DNA from: Tabrizicola aquatica
GTDB lineage: Bacteria; Pseudomonadota; Alphaproteobacteria; Rhodobacterales; Rhodobacteraceae
Length of the DNA: 64,000 bases
Direction: 5' to 3'
NCBI RefSeq assembly: GCF_002900975.1
Contig: NZ_PJON01000005.1
Location: forward strand, 1 to 64,000
The translations under genes and the position numbers were made by a program. Positions 51,376-60,591 of this stretch are shown here, piece after piece. The first letter of the stretch is position 1. Each line of letters starts with the position of its first letter. Under the pieces are notes generated by a model. That model did no database searches. It worked only from the letters and a program-made list of their open reading frames with translations, and had not been told where the DNA came from.

Positions 51376-51558
51376 GGTTCGGGAGAATCCGGAAGGTCGC
51401 AAGACCCGAAGGTGCCGAAGGAGCAACCGCCCCGGTAAACTCTCAGGCGCAAGGGACCGTAGCTGACGACAGACTCTGGAGAGTTCCCGGCACGGTCGGG
51501 ACGCCGAAGGGATAACGATCTCAGGCGCGCCAAATGGCGCAAGGACAGAGGGGGCATC
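51376..51558 (+). promoter_or_regulatory. Tandem glycine riboswitch upstream of gcvT
   Basis: Two glycine-aptamer cores in series. The first has GGTTCGGGAGAATCC, GTGCCGAAGGAGCAACC and AAACTCTCAGGC, closed by GACAGACTCTGGAGAG. The second has ACGCCGAAGGGATAACG, ATCTCAGGCGC and AAGGACAGAGGGGG. These are the conserved glycine-riboswitch blocks. Glycine binding is known to switch on glycine-cleavage genes in bacteria. The expression platform (about 51559-51627) contains a GCCGG/CCGGC hairpin 12 bases before the gcvT ribosome site. Confidence 0.93.
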
Positions 51559-51627
51559 GCAGGGTGGGGATTTGCCTGCCTGACGGTGCCGGTGCGTTTT
51601 CCGGCCAGAGATGACGGAGGGACAGCG

Positions 51628-52749
51628 ATGGCTGACCTGGATGGGGCGGAGCTTTTGCTGCTGGGGCTGGATGCGCTGCACGAAGGGCTTGGCGGCAAGA
51701 TGGTGCCCTTTGCGGGCTACCGGATGCCGGTGCAATACCCGGATGGCGTGATGAAGGAACACCTGCACACGCGGTCTGCGGCCGGGCTGTTCGACGTATC
51801 CCACATGGGGCAGGTGATCCTGCGGCCGACGGGGTCGATGGACGAGCTGAAGCTGGCGTTCGAGGCGTTGATGCCGGTGGACGTGCTGGGCCTGGCCGAG
51901 GGGCGGCAACGCTATGGGCTGTTCACCAACGATGCGGGCGGCATCCTGGATGACCTGATGTTCACCAACCGGGGCCACCATCTCTATGTGGTGGTGAATG
52001 CGGCCTGCAAGGCGGCGGATATCGCCCATATGATCGCCGGGATGCCCGGCGTTTCGGTAGAGCCGGTGACCGACCGTGCGCTGCTGGCCCTGCAGGGGCC
52101 GGGGGCCGAGGCGGCGCTTGCGGGCCTTTTGCCCGGCGTTGCGGCGATGCGGTTCATGGATCACCGGGTGTTCGGGGATATCTGGGTGTCGCGGTCGGGC
52201 TATACCGGCGAGGACGGGTTCGAGATCTCGATCCCCGAAGCCGGGGCAGAGGCATTCGCCCGCAAGCTGCTTGCCCAGCCGGGGGTTGCCCCCATCGGCC
52301 TTGGCGCGCGGGACAGCCTTCGGCTGGAAGCGGGGCTTTGCCTTTACGGCCATGATATCGACACGACGACCAGTCCGGTCGAAGCGAACCTGACCTGGGC
52401 GATCCAGAAGGCCCGCAAGGCCGGTGGCGCGCGCGAGGGTGGCTTCCCTGGTGCCGCGCGCATCCTGAAGGAACTGGCCGAGGGGCCGGAACGCCTGCGG
52501 GTGGGTCTGCGTCCCGAGGGTCGCGCCCCGATGCGCGAGGGGGTGGAGCTGTTCGCCGAGGACGGCACGCCGGTCGGCCGCGTGACCTCGGGCGGGTTCG
52601 GACCCAGCGTCAATGCCCCGATTGCGATGGGCTATGTGGCCCGCGCCCATGCTATGCTTGGTGCCACCTTGCTGGGCGAAGTGCGCGGCAAGCGCATGCC
52701 CGTGACTGTGACCGAGATGCCTTTCCAACCGACAACCTACAAGCGCTGA
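51628..52749 (+). CDS. gcvT: Glycine cleavage system T protein (aminomethyltransferase)
   Basis: A 373-residue folate-dependent aminomethyltransferase releasing ammonia and passing the methylene group to tetrahydrofolate. Motifs: HEGLGGKMVPFAGYRMPVQYPDGVMKEHLHTR, AGLFDVSHMGQV, GYTGEDGFEISIPE and LGARDSLRLEAGLCLYGHDID, then the C-terminal barrel with VGRVTSGGFGPS and IAMGYV. The ATG at 51628 follows GGAGGGACAGCG; the frame from 51586 includes riboswitch platform. First gene of gcvT-gcvH-gcvP. Confidence 0.96.
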   Translation: MADLDGAELLLLGLDALHEGLGGKMVPFAGYRMPVQYPDGVMKEHLHTRSAAGLFDVSHMGQVILRPTGSMDELKLAFEALMPVDVLGLAEGRQRYGLFTNDAGGILDDLMFTNRGHHLYVVVNAACKAADIAHMIAGMPGVSVEPVTDRALLALQGPGAEAALAGLLPGVAAMRFMDHRVFGDIWVSRSGYTGEDGFEISIPEAGAEAFARKLLAQPGVAPIGLGARDSLRLEAGLCLYGHDIDTTTSPVEANLTWAIQKARKAGGAREGGFPGAARILKELAEGPERLRVGLRPEGRAPMREGVELFAEDGTPVGRVTSGGFGPSVNAPIAMGYVARAHAMLGATLLGEVRGKRMPVTVTEMPFQPTTYKR

Positions 52750-52758
52750 GGACCGATT

Positions 52759-53118
52759 ATGAAGTATACCAAGGAACATGAATGGCTGCGCGTCGAGGGT
52801 GACCTCGTGGTCGTCGGCATCACCGAACACGCCGCGACCCAGCTGGGCGATGTGGTCTTTGTGGAACTGCCCGAGACCGACACGATGGTCGCCGAGGGCG
52901 ATGAGGTCTGCGTGATCGAAAGCGTCAAGGCGGCCTCGGACATCCTGGCCCCGGTCGATGGCGAGATCGTCGCGGTCAACCAGAAGCTGGCCGATGCGCC
53001 GGCCCTGGTGAACGAGGACCCGACGGGTGCCGGCTGGTTCTTCAAGATGAAGCTGGACGACCTGAGCGTGCTCGACCAGTTCATGGACGAGGACGAGTAT
53101 CAGGACCTGATCGGCTGA
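52759..53118 (+). CDS. gcvH: Glycine cleavage system H protein
   Basis: A 119-residue lipoyl carrier shuttling the aminomethyl group between the P, T and L proteins. MKYTKEHEWLRVEGD is the family start, GITEHAATQLGDVVFVELPE follows, and the lipoylated lysine is K57 in ESVKAASDILAPVDGEI. The C-terminal ENEDP-type region reads LVNEDPTGAGWFFKMK. It starts 9 bases after gcvT. Confidence 0.97.
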   Translation: MKYTKEHEWLRVEGDLVVVGITEHAATQLGDVVFVELPETDTMVAEGDEVCVIESVKAASDILAPVDGEIVAVNQKLADAPALVNEDPTGAGWFFKMKLDDLSVLDQFMDEDEYQDLIG

Positions 53119-53139
53119 TCGCGCGTCCGGTGGCAGGCG

Positions 53140-53193
53140 CCGGGGGGGTCAGCCCCCCGGACCCCCCGGGATATTTGGGCAAAGATGAAAGGG
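53140..53193. repeat. Repeat C, copy 3, within the gcv operon
   Basis: CCGGGGGGGTCAGCCCCCCGG hairpin, then ACCCCCCGGGATATTTGGGC and AAAGATGAAAGGG. It separates gcvH from gcvP, so the repeat is tolerated inside a transcribed operon. Confidence 0.7.
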
Positions 53194-53223
53194 AGCGGGT
53201 CCAGATGCGGCCCCGAGCAGGAC

Positions 53224-56061
53224 ATGAGTTTTACCCCGACCGACTATAACCCCTATGACTTTGCCAACCGCCGTCACATCGGCCCCTCTCCGGTGGAGAT
53301 GGAGGAGATGCTGGCCGCCGTTGGTATCCGCACGCTGGATGAGTTGATCGACCAGACGGTGCCGCCCTCGATCCGGCAGTCGCAGCCGTTGCCCTGGGCC
53401 CCCTTGGCCGAGCATGAGTTGCTGGCCCGCATGAAGGAAGTCGGGGCGAAGAACCGGGTGATGACCAGCCTGATCGGGCAGGGTTATTACGGCACGGTCA
53501 CGCCCCCGGCGATCCAGCGCAACATCCTGGAGAACCCGGCGTGGTACACCGCCTATACGCCCTATCAGCCCGAGATTGCGCAAGGCAGGCTTGAGGCGCT
53601 GCTGAACTTTCAGACCATGGTCTGCGACCTGACCGGGCTGGACGTGGCGAACGCCAGCCTGCTGGACGAGGCGACGGCGGCGGCCGAGGCGATGACCATG
53701 GCCGAGCGGGTGGCGAAGTCCAAGGCGAAGGCCTTCTTCGTGGACCGCTTCTGCCATCCGCAGACCATCGCCGTGATCCGCACCCGCGCCATGCCCTTGG
53801 GGATCGAGATCATCGAGGATGATGTCCGGGCGCTGGACCCCTCGAAAGTCTTTGGCGCGATCTTCCAGTATCCCTCCAGCTATGGCCATGTCATCGACTT
53901 CACCCAGCGCATCGCGTCCTTGCACGCGGCGGGGGCCATCGCGATCATGGCGACCGACCTTCTGGCGCTGTGCGTGCTGAAAGAGCCGGGCGCGATGGGG
54001 GCGGATATCGCCGTGGGTTCGGCGCAACGGTTTGGCGTGCCGATGGGCTATGGCGGGCCGCATGCGGCCTTCATGGCGGTGAAGGATGCGCACAAGCGGC
54101 AGATGCCGGGGCGGATCGTCGGCGTCTCGATCGACGCGCAGGGGGGGAAGGCGTATCGCCTTAGCCTTCAGACCCGCGAGCAGCATATCCGGCGCGAGAA
54201 GGCCACGTCGAACGTCTGCACGGCGCAGGCTTTGCTGGCGGTGATGGCGTCGATGTATGCGGTCTTCCACGGGCCGAAGGGCCTGCGCGCGATTGCGGAA
54301 CGGGTGCATTTCCTGACCCAGCGGCTGGCCCGCGCGTTGAAGGCGGCGGGGGCGAAGGTGGCGCCCAAGGCGTTCTTCGACACGATCACGGTCGAGGTTG
54401 GTGTCGGTCAGGCCGGTATCCTGGCGGCCGCCCGCAACGAGGGCCTGAACTTCCGCAAGATCGGCAATGACCGCATCGGGATCAGCCTGGACGAGACGAC
54501 GGACGAGCGCGTGCTGATCAAGGTCCTGCGCGCCTTTGGCATCGACGGGGTGCCGCCGCACCGCGCCACCCTGGGCTTCCCCGAGGAGATGCTGCGGACC
54601 TCGGACTATCTGACCCACCCGGTTTTCCACATGAACCGGGCCGAGTCGGAAATGATGCGCTACATGCGCCGCCTGTCGGACCGCGACCTGGCGCTGGACC
54701 GGGCGATGATCCCGCTGGGGTCCTGCACGATGAAGCTGAACGCTGCGGCCGAGATGATGCCGATCACCTGGCCGGAGTTCGGCAGCCTTCACCCCTTCGC
54801 GCCACGTGACCAGGCCCTTGGCTACCATGAGGCCATCAGCGACCTGTCGGCCAAGCTGTGCGAGATCACCGGCTATGACGCCATGTCGATGCAGCCGAAC
54901 TCGGGCGCGCAGGGGGAATATGCGGGGCTTCTGACCATCCTCGCCTATCACCACGCCCGCGGCGACACGCAGCGCACGATCTGCCTGATCCCGACCAGTG
55001 CCCACGGCACCAACCCGGCCTCGGCGCAAATGGCGGGGATGGAGGTCGTCGTCGTGAAGGCCTCGGCCAACGGCGACGTGGATGTCGAGGACTTTCGCGC
55101 CAAGGCCGAGGCGGCGGGCGACCGGCTGGCGGCCTGCATGATCACCTATCCGTCGACGCATGGCGTCTTTGAGGAGACCGTGCGGACCATCTGCCAGATC
55201 ACCCATGACCACGGCGGGCAGGTCTATATCGACGGGGCGAACATGAACGCGCTTGTCGGCTTGGTGAAGCCCGGTGAGATCGGCGGGGACGTCAGCCACC
55301 TGAACCTGCACAAGACCTTTGCCATCCCGCATGGCGGCGGCGGGCCGGGCATGGGGCCGATCGGCGTCAAAGCCCACCTTGCGCCACATCTGCCGGGTCA
55401 TCCCGAGACGGGGGGCGACGGTGCGGTTTCGGCGGCACCCTACGGGTCTGCGTCGATCCTGCTGATCTCCTGGGCCTACTGTCTGATGATGGGCGGGCCG
55501 GGGCTGACTCAAGCGACCCGCGTGGCGATCCTGAACGCGAACTACATCGCGGCCCGGTTGTCAGGCAGCTACCCGATCCTCTTCATGGGCAACAAGGGCC
55601 GCGTCGCGCATGAGTGCATCCTGGACACCCGTCCCTTTGCCGAGGCAGGCGTCACTGTGGACGACATCGCCAAGCGCCTGATCGACAACGGGTTCCACGC
55701 GCCGACCATGTCCTGGCCAGTGGCAGGGACGCTGATGGTGGAGCCGACGGAGAGCGAGACCAAGGCCGAGATCGACCGCTTCATCACCGCGCTGCTGTCG
55801 ATCCGCGAGGAGATCCGGGCGGTGGAACGCGGCGAGATTGCGGCCGAGGACTCTCCCCTCCGCCACGCACCGCACACGGTGGCGGCACTGGTGGGCGAGT
55901 GGGATCGGAAATACAGCCGCGAAACGGGCTGCTTCCCGCCGGGGTCGTTCCGGGTGGACAAGTACTGGCCGCCTGTTGGGCGGGTCGACAACGTCTATGG
56001 CGACCGCAACCTGATCTGCACCTGCCCGCCCGTCGAAAGCTATGCCGAGGCGGCGGAATAG
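53224..56061 (+). CDS. gcvP: Glycine dehydrogenase (decarboxylating), P protein
   Basis: A 945-residue PLP enzyme decarboxylating glycine and loading the aminomethyl group on GcvH. It is the single-chain form containing both halves. [24 protein letters not shown] is the usual N-terminus. The PLP lysine is K697 in [22 protein letters not shown], and the active-site region [21 protein letters not shown] is near residue 500. The ATG at 53224 follows GAGCAGGAC; the frame's earlier ATG lies in repeat C. The lpd (L protein) gene is not in the window. Confidence 0.97.
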   Translation: MSFTPTDYNPYDFANRRHIGPSPVEMEEMLAAVGIRTLDELIDQTVPPSIRQSQPLPWAPLAEHELLARMKEVGAKNRVMTSLIGQGYYGTVTPPAIQRNILENPAWYTAYTPYQPEIAQGRLEALLNFQTMVCDLTGLDVANASLLDEATAAAEAMTMAERVAKSKAKAFFVDRFCHPQTIAVIRTRAMPLGIEIIEDDVRALDPSKVFGAIFQYPSSYGHVIDFTQRIASLHAAGAIAIMATDLLALCVLKEPGAMGADIAVGSAQRFGVPMGYGGPHAAFMAVKDAHKRQMPGRIVGVSIDAQGGKAYRLSLQTREQHIRREKATSNVCTAQALLAVMASMYAVFHGPKGLRAIAERVHFLTQRLARALKAAGAKVAPKAFFDTITVEVGVGQAGILAAARNEGLNFRKIGNDRIGISLDETTDERVLIKVLRAFGIDGVPPHRATLGFPEEMLRTSDYLTHPVFHMNRAESEMMRYMRRLSDRDLALDRAMIPLGSCTMKLNAAAEMMPITWPEFGSLHPFAPRDQALGYHEAISDLSAKLCEITGYDAMSMQPNSGAQGEYAGLLTILAYHHARGDTQRTICLIPTSAHGTNPASAQMAGMEVVVVKASANGDVDVEDFRAKAEAAGDRLAACMITYPSTHGVFEETVRTICQITHDHGGQVYIDGANMNALVGLVKPGEIGGDVSHLNLHKTFAIPHGGGGPGMGPIGVKAHLAPHLPGHPETGGDGAVSAAPYGSASILLISWAYCLMMGGPGLTQATRVAILNANYIAARLSGSYPILFMGNKGRVAHECILDTRPFAEAGVTVDDIAKRLIDNGFHAPTMSWPVAGTLMVEPTESETKAEIDRFITALLSIREEIRAVERGEIAAEDSPLRHAPHTVAALVGEWDRKYSRETGCFPPGSFRVDKYWPPVGRVDNVYGDRNLICTCPPVESYAEAAE

Positions 56062-56067
56062 GGAGCC

Positions 56068-56114
56068 AAAATCCTTGAGCAAGGGTTATTTCAAATTCCT
56101 TGCTTAAGAAATTT
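56068..56114. repeat. Repeat D, copy 2 (AT-rich double palindrome)
   Basis: AAAATCCTTGAGCAAGG followed by AAATTCCTTGCTTAAGAAATTT, the same two AT-rich inverted repeats as at 46740-46780. It lies between gcvP and its terminator in an otherwise very GC-rich region. Confidence 0.7.
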
Positions 56115-56145
56115 GGCCCCCGGTTGATGCCGGGGGCCGAATTTT
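56115..56145 (+). terminator. Rho-independent terminator of the gcv operon
   Basis: GGCCCCCGG, loop TTGATG, CCGGGGGCC (perfect 9-bp stem), then GAATTTT. It is 54 bases past the gcvP stop and next to the convergent gene's end, so it may act in both directions. Confidence 0.85.
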
Positions 56146-56852
56146 CAAGGTGCCGGCTTCGGGGCGGGCGTGCCCAGGGTGCCGCCCGGGCGCGTGCCAA
56201 GCCCGCCGCCGGTCTTGGGTTTGAGGTCTGGGACCTTGGGCATCGGCGGCGTGCCAAGCGCCGGAGCGGCGGTTTCCGCCGGAGGTTCGGGCTGAGACGC
56301 GGGCGGCTGAGGCGCATCGGCGGGCTGTCCGGCCGGGGGCTGGGTGCCGGTGGCAAAGGGATTGCTGCCTGAATATCTGGCGTTACAGGCCTGGGCCATG
56401 CCAAGTGCGGTGCCGATCCCGGTCACATCATAAGCCTCGTCGATGCCGATGCCCAGCATGCGCAGCCACTGGCCGCTGGCCAGGAATTCCGACGTGGGCA
56501 CGATCTCGCGGAAGGTGATCCCGGCGTAGGCTTCGTCCCAGGCCTCGCCCGTGCCGGTCCAGGGCAGGCCGGTCTCCAGCATTATCCAGACATCGAACTG
56601 CTGCCCGGGCTGGAACCGGACCTCGGGGTGCGACAACAGGATCGAGATCGTGTCATCGGGGTAAAGGCCAAGCCACAGCACCTCGCCGTTGGTGTAGGCG
56701 ACCGAGACGTCGCAATGGGAATAGGCCCCGTTGGAGGTATGCGCCGCCCCGGCCCAATAGCCGGTGGAGAAATCCGAGCCCTGAATCGGCTCGGCCAGGG
56801 CGGGCAGGACGGCCATGAAAGGCAGAGTGGCGGCGAGGGCAAGCTTGCGCAT
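56145..56852 (-). CDS. Secreted protein with a Pro-rich C-terminus, unknown function
   Basis: A 235-residue protein that I do not recognise by family. A signal peptide (MRKLALAATLPFMAVLPALA) is followed by a folded part of about 145 residues (DFSTGYWAGAAHTSNGAYSHCDVSVAYTNGEVLWLGLYPDD...FDVWIMLETGLPW), with Cys residues in SHCDV and AQACNARY, and then a 70-residue Pro/Ala/Gly-rich tail containing PPMPKVPDLKPKTGGG. The N-terminal part looks like a periplasmic domain of the invasion-associated or cell-wall type. It converges on gcvP and has no operon partner. Confidence 0.7.
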   Translation of the reverse strand: MRKLALAATLPFMAVLPALAEPIQGSDFSTGYWAGAAHTSNGAYSHCDVSVAYTNGEVLWLGLYPDDTISILLSHPEVRFQPGQQFDVWIMLETGLPWTGTGEAWDEAYAGITFREIVPTSEFLASGQWLRMLGIGIDEAYDVTGIGTALGMAQACNARYSGSNPFATGTQPPAGQPADAPQPPASQPEPPAETAAPALGTPPMPKVPDLKPKTGGGLGTRPGGTLGTPAPKPAP

Positions 56853-56979
56853 GGGTGGTCCAATGTTGCTGCGGTTTGCCGCGCAGCATGACAGGGCAGG
56901 GCGGGACCGCGCAAGTCAGGCTTTCCGCAAGGGGCGCGTGGCATTGACCGCCGCCCGGCCGCGCGCTAGCCGTGGCGCA

Positions 56980-57666
56980 ATGACCCGCACCCGCCCACCC
57001 TTGCTTGACGGCCTGATGGCCAGCCTGCCGATCGCCATGGGCTATTTCCCGATCGCCTTTTCCTTCGGAGTTGCGGCGACCCAGGCCGGGTTCACCGGGC
57101 TCGAGGCGTTCGCCCTGTCGCTGTTGATCTATGCCGGGGCCTCGCAGTTCCTTGCGGTGGCGCTGCTGTCGTCGGGCGCGCCGGTGCTGGTCTCGGCCTT
57201 CACGCTGATCGCGATGAATCTGCGCCATGTACTGTATGGGCCGGCCCTGATGCGCGCGGCTGGGACGGGTGCGGGCAAGCGGCATGCCTGGGCCTGGGCC
57301 TGGGGGCTGACGGACGAGGTTTTTGGCCAGGCGCTGGGCGCGCTGGCGCGGGGGCAGCGGTTCTCGGAAGGCTACATGTTCGGCCTGGGGATCGGCGCCT
57401 ATGCCAGCTGGCTGGCAGGGACGGCCGTGGGCGCGGTGGCCGGTGGCGGCGCGCTGGAGGGGTGGCCCGCCCTCAGCGCGGGGCTGGGCTTCATGTTGCC
57501 GGCCTTGTTCCTGGCGCTGCTCTTGTCGATCCTTAGCCGCCGCCAGGTGCCCGTGGTCGCCGTGGCCGGCCTGGTGACGGTGGCGGCAACGCTGGCAATC
57601 AGCGCGACAAGCGGCATCCTGTTGGGGATGCTGGCGGGCGCGCTGGCGGGGCTGGTGCGGCGATGA
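56980..57666 (+). CDS. azlC: AzlC-family branched-chain amino acid exporter, large subunit
   Basis: A 228-residue inner-membrane protein with about seven helices. The family motifs are GYFPIAFSFGVAATQAGFTGLEAFALSLLIYAGASQFLAVALL and IAMNLRHVLYGPALMRAAG, plus WGLTDEVFGQALG. With AzlD it exports branched-chain or other hydrophobic amino acids. The ATG at 56980 matches the family start; the frame from 56815 is longer without support. The stop overlaps the azlD start (ATGA). Confidence 0.92.
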   Translation: MTRTRPPLLDGLMASLPIAMGYFPIAFSFGVAATQAGFTGLEAFALSLLIYAGASQFLAVALLSSGAPVLVSAFTLIAMNLRHVLYGPALMRAAGTGAGKRHAWAWAWGLTDEVFGQALGALARGQRFSEGYMFGLGIGAYASWLAGTAVGAVAGGGALEGWPALSAGLGFMLPALFLALLLSILSRRQVPVVAVAGLVTVAATLAISATSGILLGMLAGALAGLVRR

Positions 57667-57986
57667 ACCTGGACCTGCTGACCGTGGCGCTGCTGGCCGG
57701 TGCGGCGACCTGGGCCTTTCGCGCCCTGCCGATTCTGGCGCGGACGGACCGGATGGCCGCGGGCGGGTGGCTGGAGCGGTTCCTGTCTGCGACAGGCCCC
57801 GCCGCTATCGCCACCTTGTTCGTCGCGGCGATCCTGCCCGCTCTGACCCCGGACCTGCTGCGCCTTCTGCCGGTGGTGACCGGCACCCTGGCGGTGCTGG
57901 CGCTGTGGGTTGCCCGACGCTCGGTCGTGCTGGCGACGCTGGGCGGGGCGGTCGCGCATGGCTGCACCGTCTGGCTGCTGGGCTGA
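57663..57986 (+). CDS. azlD: AzlD-family exporter, small subunit
   Basis: A 107-residue membrane protein with four short helices, coupled to azlC. TVALLAGAATWAFRALPILARTDRM at the N-terminus and the FLSATGPAAIATLFVAAILP stretch match AzlD proteins. It is required with AzlC for branched-chain amino acid export; no regulator gene (AzlB/Lrp) lies next to the pair. Confidence 0.92.
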   Translation: MNLDLLTVALLAGAATWAFRALPILARTDRMAAGGWLERFLSATGPAAIATLFVAAILPALTPDLLRLLPVVTGTLAVLALWVARRSVVLATLGGAVAHGCTVWLLG

Positions 57987-58047
57987 ACGCCGCTTGCGCC
58001 GGGCGCTGGCATCGGCGACCATGGGCACAGGAAGAAGGAGACGCGCC

Positions 58048-58365
58048 ATGTTTGAGATCAGCCCGCGGACGGTGGTGCAAGTGATCTTCCTTGCGCGTGA
58101 AGCAGGCGCCGGCGCGACCGAGTTGCACGCCTTCATCGATGGGCTGAACGACGATGAGAAGTCGCAGCTGACCGCCGTGGCCTGGGTCGGGCGCGGCGCC
58201 TTCGAGCCCGAGGATTTCGACGAAGCCGTCGCCACTGCCACGGCCGAGGCGACGACCCCCACCGCCGATTACCTGATGGGCATGCCGCATCTGGCCGAGA
58301 ACCTGGAAGCAGGGCTGGAGGCGCTGGGTGTCGACGTGTCGGGCGAGGAAGAGGATTTCCTCTGA
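58048..58365 (+). CDS. DUF3775 family protein
   Basis: A 105-residue acidic protein recognised as DUF3775: [20 protein letters not shown] at the N-terminus, [20 protein letters not shown] in the middle and [32 protein letters not shown] at the end. Small and soluble, function unknown. The ATG at 58048 has AGAAGGAGACGCGCC upstream; the frame from 57910 overlaps azlD and is a shadow. Confidence 0.87.
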   Translation: MFEISPRTVVQVIFLAREAGAGATELHAFIDGLNDDEKSQLTAVAWVGRGAFEPEDFDEAVATATAEATTPTADYLMGMPHLAENLEAGLEALGVDVSGEEEDFL

Positions 58366-58404
58366 CTGTAGCACGGGAGGGTCTTGCGCCCGTCGGCCGA
58401 GCTG

Positions 58405-58430
58405 CACATCTTCGAAGCTGACAAGATGTG
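58405..58430. promoter_or_regulatory. Perfect inverted repeat at the trxC ribosome site
   Basis: CACATCTT (58405-58412) and AAGATGTG (58423-58430) are perfect complements with a 10-base loop. The 3' arm runs into the GTGAGG used as the trxC ribosome site, so it is either an operator or an mRNA hairpin limiting translation. Confidence 0.5.
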
Positions 58431-58439
58431 AGGTGTGCC

Positions 58440-58883
58440 ATGGCGCTTGCCGATGCTGTGAGATTGACTTGCCCCGACTGCGGCCAAGGGAACCGGGTTC
58501 CGGTGGACCGGCTGGCCGAGGGGCCGAAATGCGCTGTCTGTGGCGCGGCCCTGGCGGATGGCCGCGTGGCCGAACTGGATGCGGCGACGCATGACAAGGC
58601 CACCCGCAACGACGGTCTGCCAGTGCTGGTCGATTACTGGGCGCCCTGGTGCGGCCCATGCCGGATGATGGCGCCGGAATTCGCCAAGGCGGCCAAGGCC
58701 TTGGCACCCGGGGTCCGGCTGATGAAGCTGAACACCGAGGACCATCCCCAGGTCTCGGCGCGGGCGGGAATCCGGGGCATCCCGGCGTTGATCCTGTACC
58801 GGAACGGGCGTGAGGTTGCACGGCTGGCCGGGGCCCGTCCGGCGGCCGATATCGTGGCCTTTGTCCGCCAGAACCTGGGCTGA
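58440..58883 (+). CDS. trxC: Thioredoxin TrxC (thioredoxin 2)
   Basis: A 147-residue thioredoxin with an N-terminal zinc ribbon, made in response to oxidative stress in other bacteria. Zinc ligands are C11/C14 (TCPDC) and C31/C34 (KCAVC). The redox site is WAPWCGPC (C71 and C74), and [17 protein letters not shown] contains the cis-proline. The ATG at 58440 is preferred over one four codons upstream because GAGG lies 7 bases before it. An inverted repeat overlaps the ribosome site. Confidence 0.95.
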   Translation: MALADAVRLTCPDCGQGNRVPVDRLAEGPKCAVCGAALADGRVAELDAATHDKATRNDGLPVLVDYWAPWCGPCRMMAPEFAKAAKALAPGVRLMKLNTEDHPQVSARAGIRGIPALILYRNGREVARLAGARPAADIVAFVRQNLG

Positions 58884-58943
58884 TCGCCGCGCCGGCCGGC
58901 TTGACAACGCCCGCCCAATGCGCGAGACACCGGCGCAGGTCTT

Positions 58944-59019
<76 letters not shown>

Positions 59020-59112
59020 GGATCCTCCCTTCCAGAACATGACGCAGTTCGGGGTGACATCTGTCCCCGGCTCTGACAGGTTTGCCCCGCAACGAGCAGG
59101 GGACGTGGAGTC

Positions 59113-59808
59113 ATGCAGAAGGTTTGTCTGGTCACAGGCGGCGGGCGGGGGATCGGCGCTGCGGTCGCGCGCGAGATGGCGGCGCGGGGCTATGCGCTGG
59201 TGCTGATGTCGCCGTCTGAAAGCTGCGAAACCTTGGCGGCGGAACTGGGCGGCGTGGCCCGGCGCGGTGTCGCGCAGAGTGCCGAGGACCTGAAAGGCGT
59301 CGTGGACCTGGCCATGGCGACGCATGGCCGCATTGATGCGGTGCTGAACCACACCGGCCACCCGCCGAAGGGCGACCTTCTGGCCATCACCGACGAGAAC
59401 TGGGATCTGGCCAACGACATGATCGTGAAGTCGGTCGTGCGGATGGCGCGGCTGGTCACGCCGGTGATGGAGGCGCAGGGCGGGGGCGCGATCGTGAATG
59501 TCACCACCTATGCGGCGATGGAGCCGTCGCTGTGGTTCCCGGCCTCGTGCGTCTATCGGGCGGGGGTGCAGTCCTTCGCCAAGCTTTACGCGGACCGCTA
59601 TGGCCCGGTGGGCATCCGGATGAACTGCCTGGCGCCGGGCTTTACCGACAGCCTGGACGTGGCCAAGTACGGTGAGTTGGCGGCGCTGAAGCGCATCGCG
59701 CGGGTCGAGGAGCAGGCGAAGGCGGCAGCCTTCCTGCTGACCGACGAATCCAGCTATGTGACCGGTCAGACCCTGATCGTCGACGGCGGCACCACGCGCA
59801 GCATCTGA
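59113..59808 (+). CDS. SDR-family protein with an atypical active site
   Basis: A 231-residue short-chain dehydrogenase fold. The cofactor motif [28 protein letters not shown] is intact and the C-terminal [19 protein letters not shown] is typical. However, NNAG is replaced by NHTG, the Ser motif reads VNVTTYAA, and the YxxxK motif reads YRAGV (Y148, V152), so the catalytic lysine is absent. It may use a different mechanism, bind without reducing, or have repositioned residues. It lies just downstream of tRNA-Ala and ends at a strong hairpin. Confidence 0.85.
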   Translation: MQKVCLVTGGGRGIGAAVAREMAARGYALVLMSPSESCETLAAELGGVARRGVAQSAEDLKGVVDLAMATHGRIDAVLNHTGHPPKGDLLAITDENWDLANDMIVKSVVRMARLVTPVMEAQGGGAIVNVTTYAAMEPSLWFPASCVYRAGVQSFAKLYADRYGPVGIRMNCLAPGFTDSLDVAKYGELAALKRIARVEEQAKAAAFLLTDESSYVTGQTLIVDGGTTRSI

Positions 59809-59816
59809 AACGAGAA

Positions 59817-59849
59817 GGACCTGCAGGCCACGGGGAGGCCTACAGGTCC
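59817..59849 (+). terminator. Strong hairpin after the atypical SDR
   Basis: GGACCTG-CA-GGCC-ACGGGGA-GGCC-TA-CAGGTCC forms a long stem with one small internal loop, ten bases past the stop codon. No T-run. Confidence 0.65.
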
Positions 59850-59906
59850 GGGCCGGGGCGAGGGGGTCGACCTCCGGCCAGTCACCGCAACAGGGACATT
59901 GCGGGT

Positions 59907-60416
59907 TCAGGGGCGCGAGGGATAAATCCCTTCGGTGCAGATGATGTAGTTCACGCACAGGCTGGGCTGGATGTTGTCGTGCGGCTGGCCGCCCCCGGCC
60001 GGCGCGCAGGACAGCGCGTTCAGCGTCACGGTCGCATCGGTCTTGTCGGTGTATATCTGCGAGCGCGCCAGCATGTCACCCTGCGGCCGGTCATTGTCGC
60101 CAGCGACGTTGGCGACGAGCAGATCGTGGCTGTGCGGCGGCACCTGGGAGGCCTGAAGGGTGACGGTCTCGGTCCCGACCTTTTCGCCCAGCACGCGCGG
60201 CGTGAGGCCGCTGCCGTTGCCCGGATGCATCGGCACGCGACCCTGCAGGTCCGGCAGGCCGAAGGTGGTTATTCCGTCACCGCCATAAGCAACGCCAAGC
60301 AGCGAGAACAGCGCGGAGTTCTGCGAGATCGACATCAACTGGCCGTTGCAGAACGCCCAGCCCTTGGGCGCGAAATTACCGGCAAACATGATGATCGTAC
60401 CGAGTATCGGGTCCAT
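59907..60416 (-). CDS. Phage-tail-collar-like (microcystin-dependent protein) family protein
   Basis: A 169-residue protein of the tail-collar/MDP family: MDPILGTIIMFAGNFAPKGWAFCNGQLMSISQNSALFSLLGVAYGGDGITTFGLPDLQGRVPMHPGNGSG is diagnostic, with the later VPPHSHDLL and CVNYIICTEGIYPSR. It is related to receptor-binding tips of phage tails but is often found as stand-alone chromosomal genes. No phage genes are adjacent. The ATG at 60416 follows AGAGGACAGCC; 32 further upstream codons are unlikely. It diverges from a giant repeat protein over 175 bases. Confidence 0.88.
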   Translation of the reverse strand: MDPILGTIIMFAGNFAPKGWAFCNGQLMSISQNSALFSLLGVAYGGDGITTFGLPDLQGRVPMHPGNGSGLTPRVLGEKVGTETVTLQASQVPPHSHDLLVANVAGDNDRPQGDMLARSQIYTDKTDATVTLNALSCAPAGGGQPHDNIQPSLCVNYIICTEGIYPSRP

Positions 60417-60591
60417 GGCTGTCCTCTTGTCCTTTACCGGCGCAGGGTCTGCCCGGTCTCTTCTCCCTAGCCCTAGAACGGCGTTAACTGTGGCTTCTGT
60501 GGCAAAACGCACCGAGCGATAAGCCGCCGCCCTTTAGAACGGCTCAAAGTCCGCAGTCTGTGCTGCGGGCGGTCGTTCAGGGGGATGGGTC

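Noticed and set aside
53149-55512. A 787-codon minus-strand frame opposite gcvP
   Set aside because: An antisense shadow caused by high GC at third positions; the sense frame is an intact gcvP.
59907-60416. Prophage remnant
   Set aside because: Only a tail-collar-like protein is present, with no integrase, capsid, terminase or attachment-site duplication nearby; the tRNA-Ala at 58944 is intact with no second copy of its 3' end seen.
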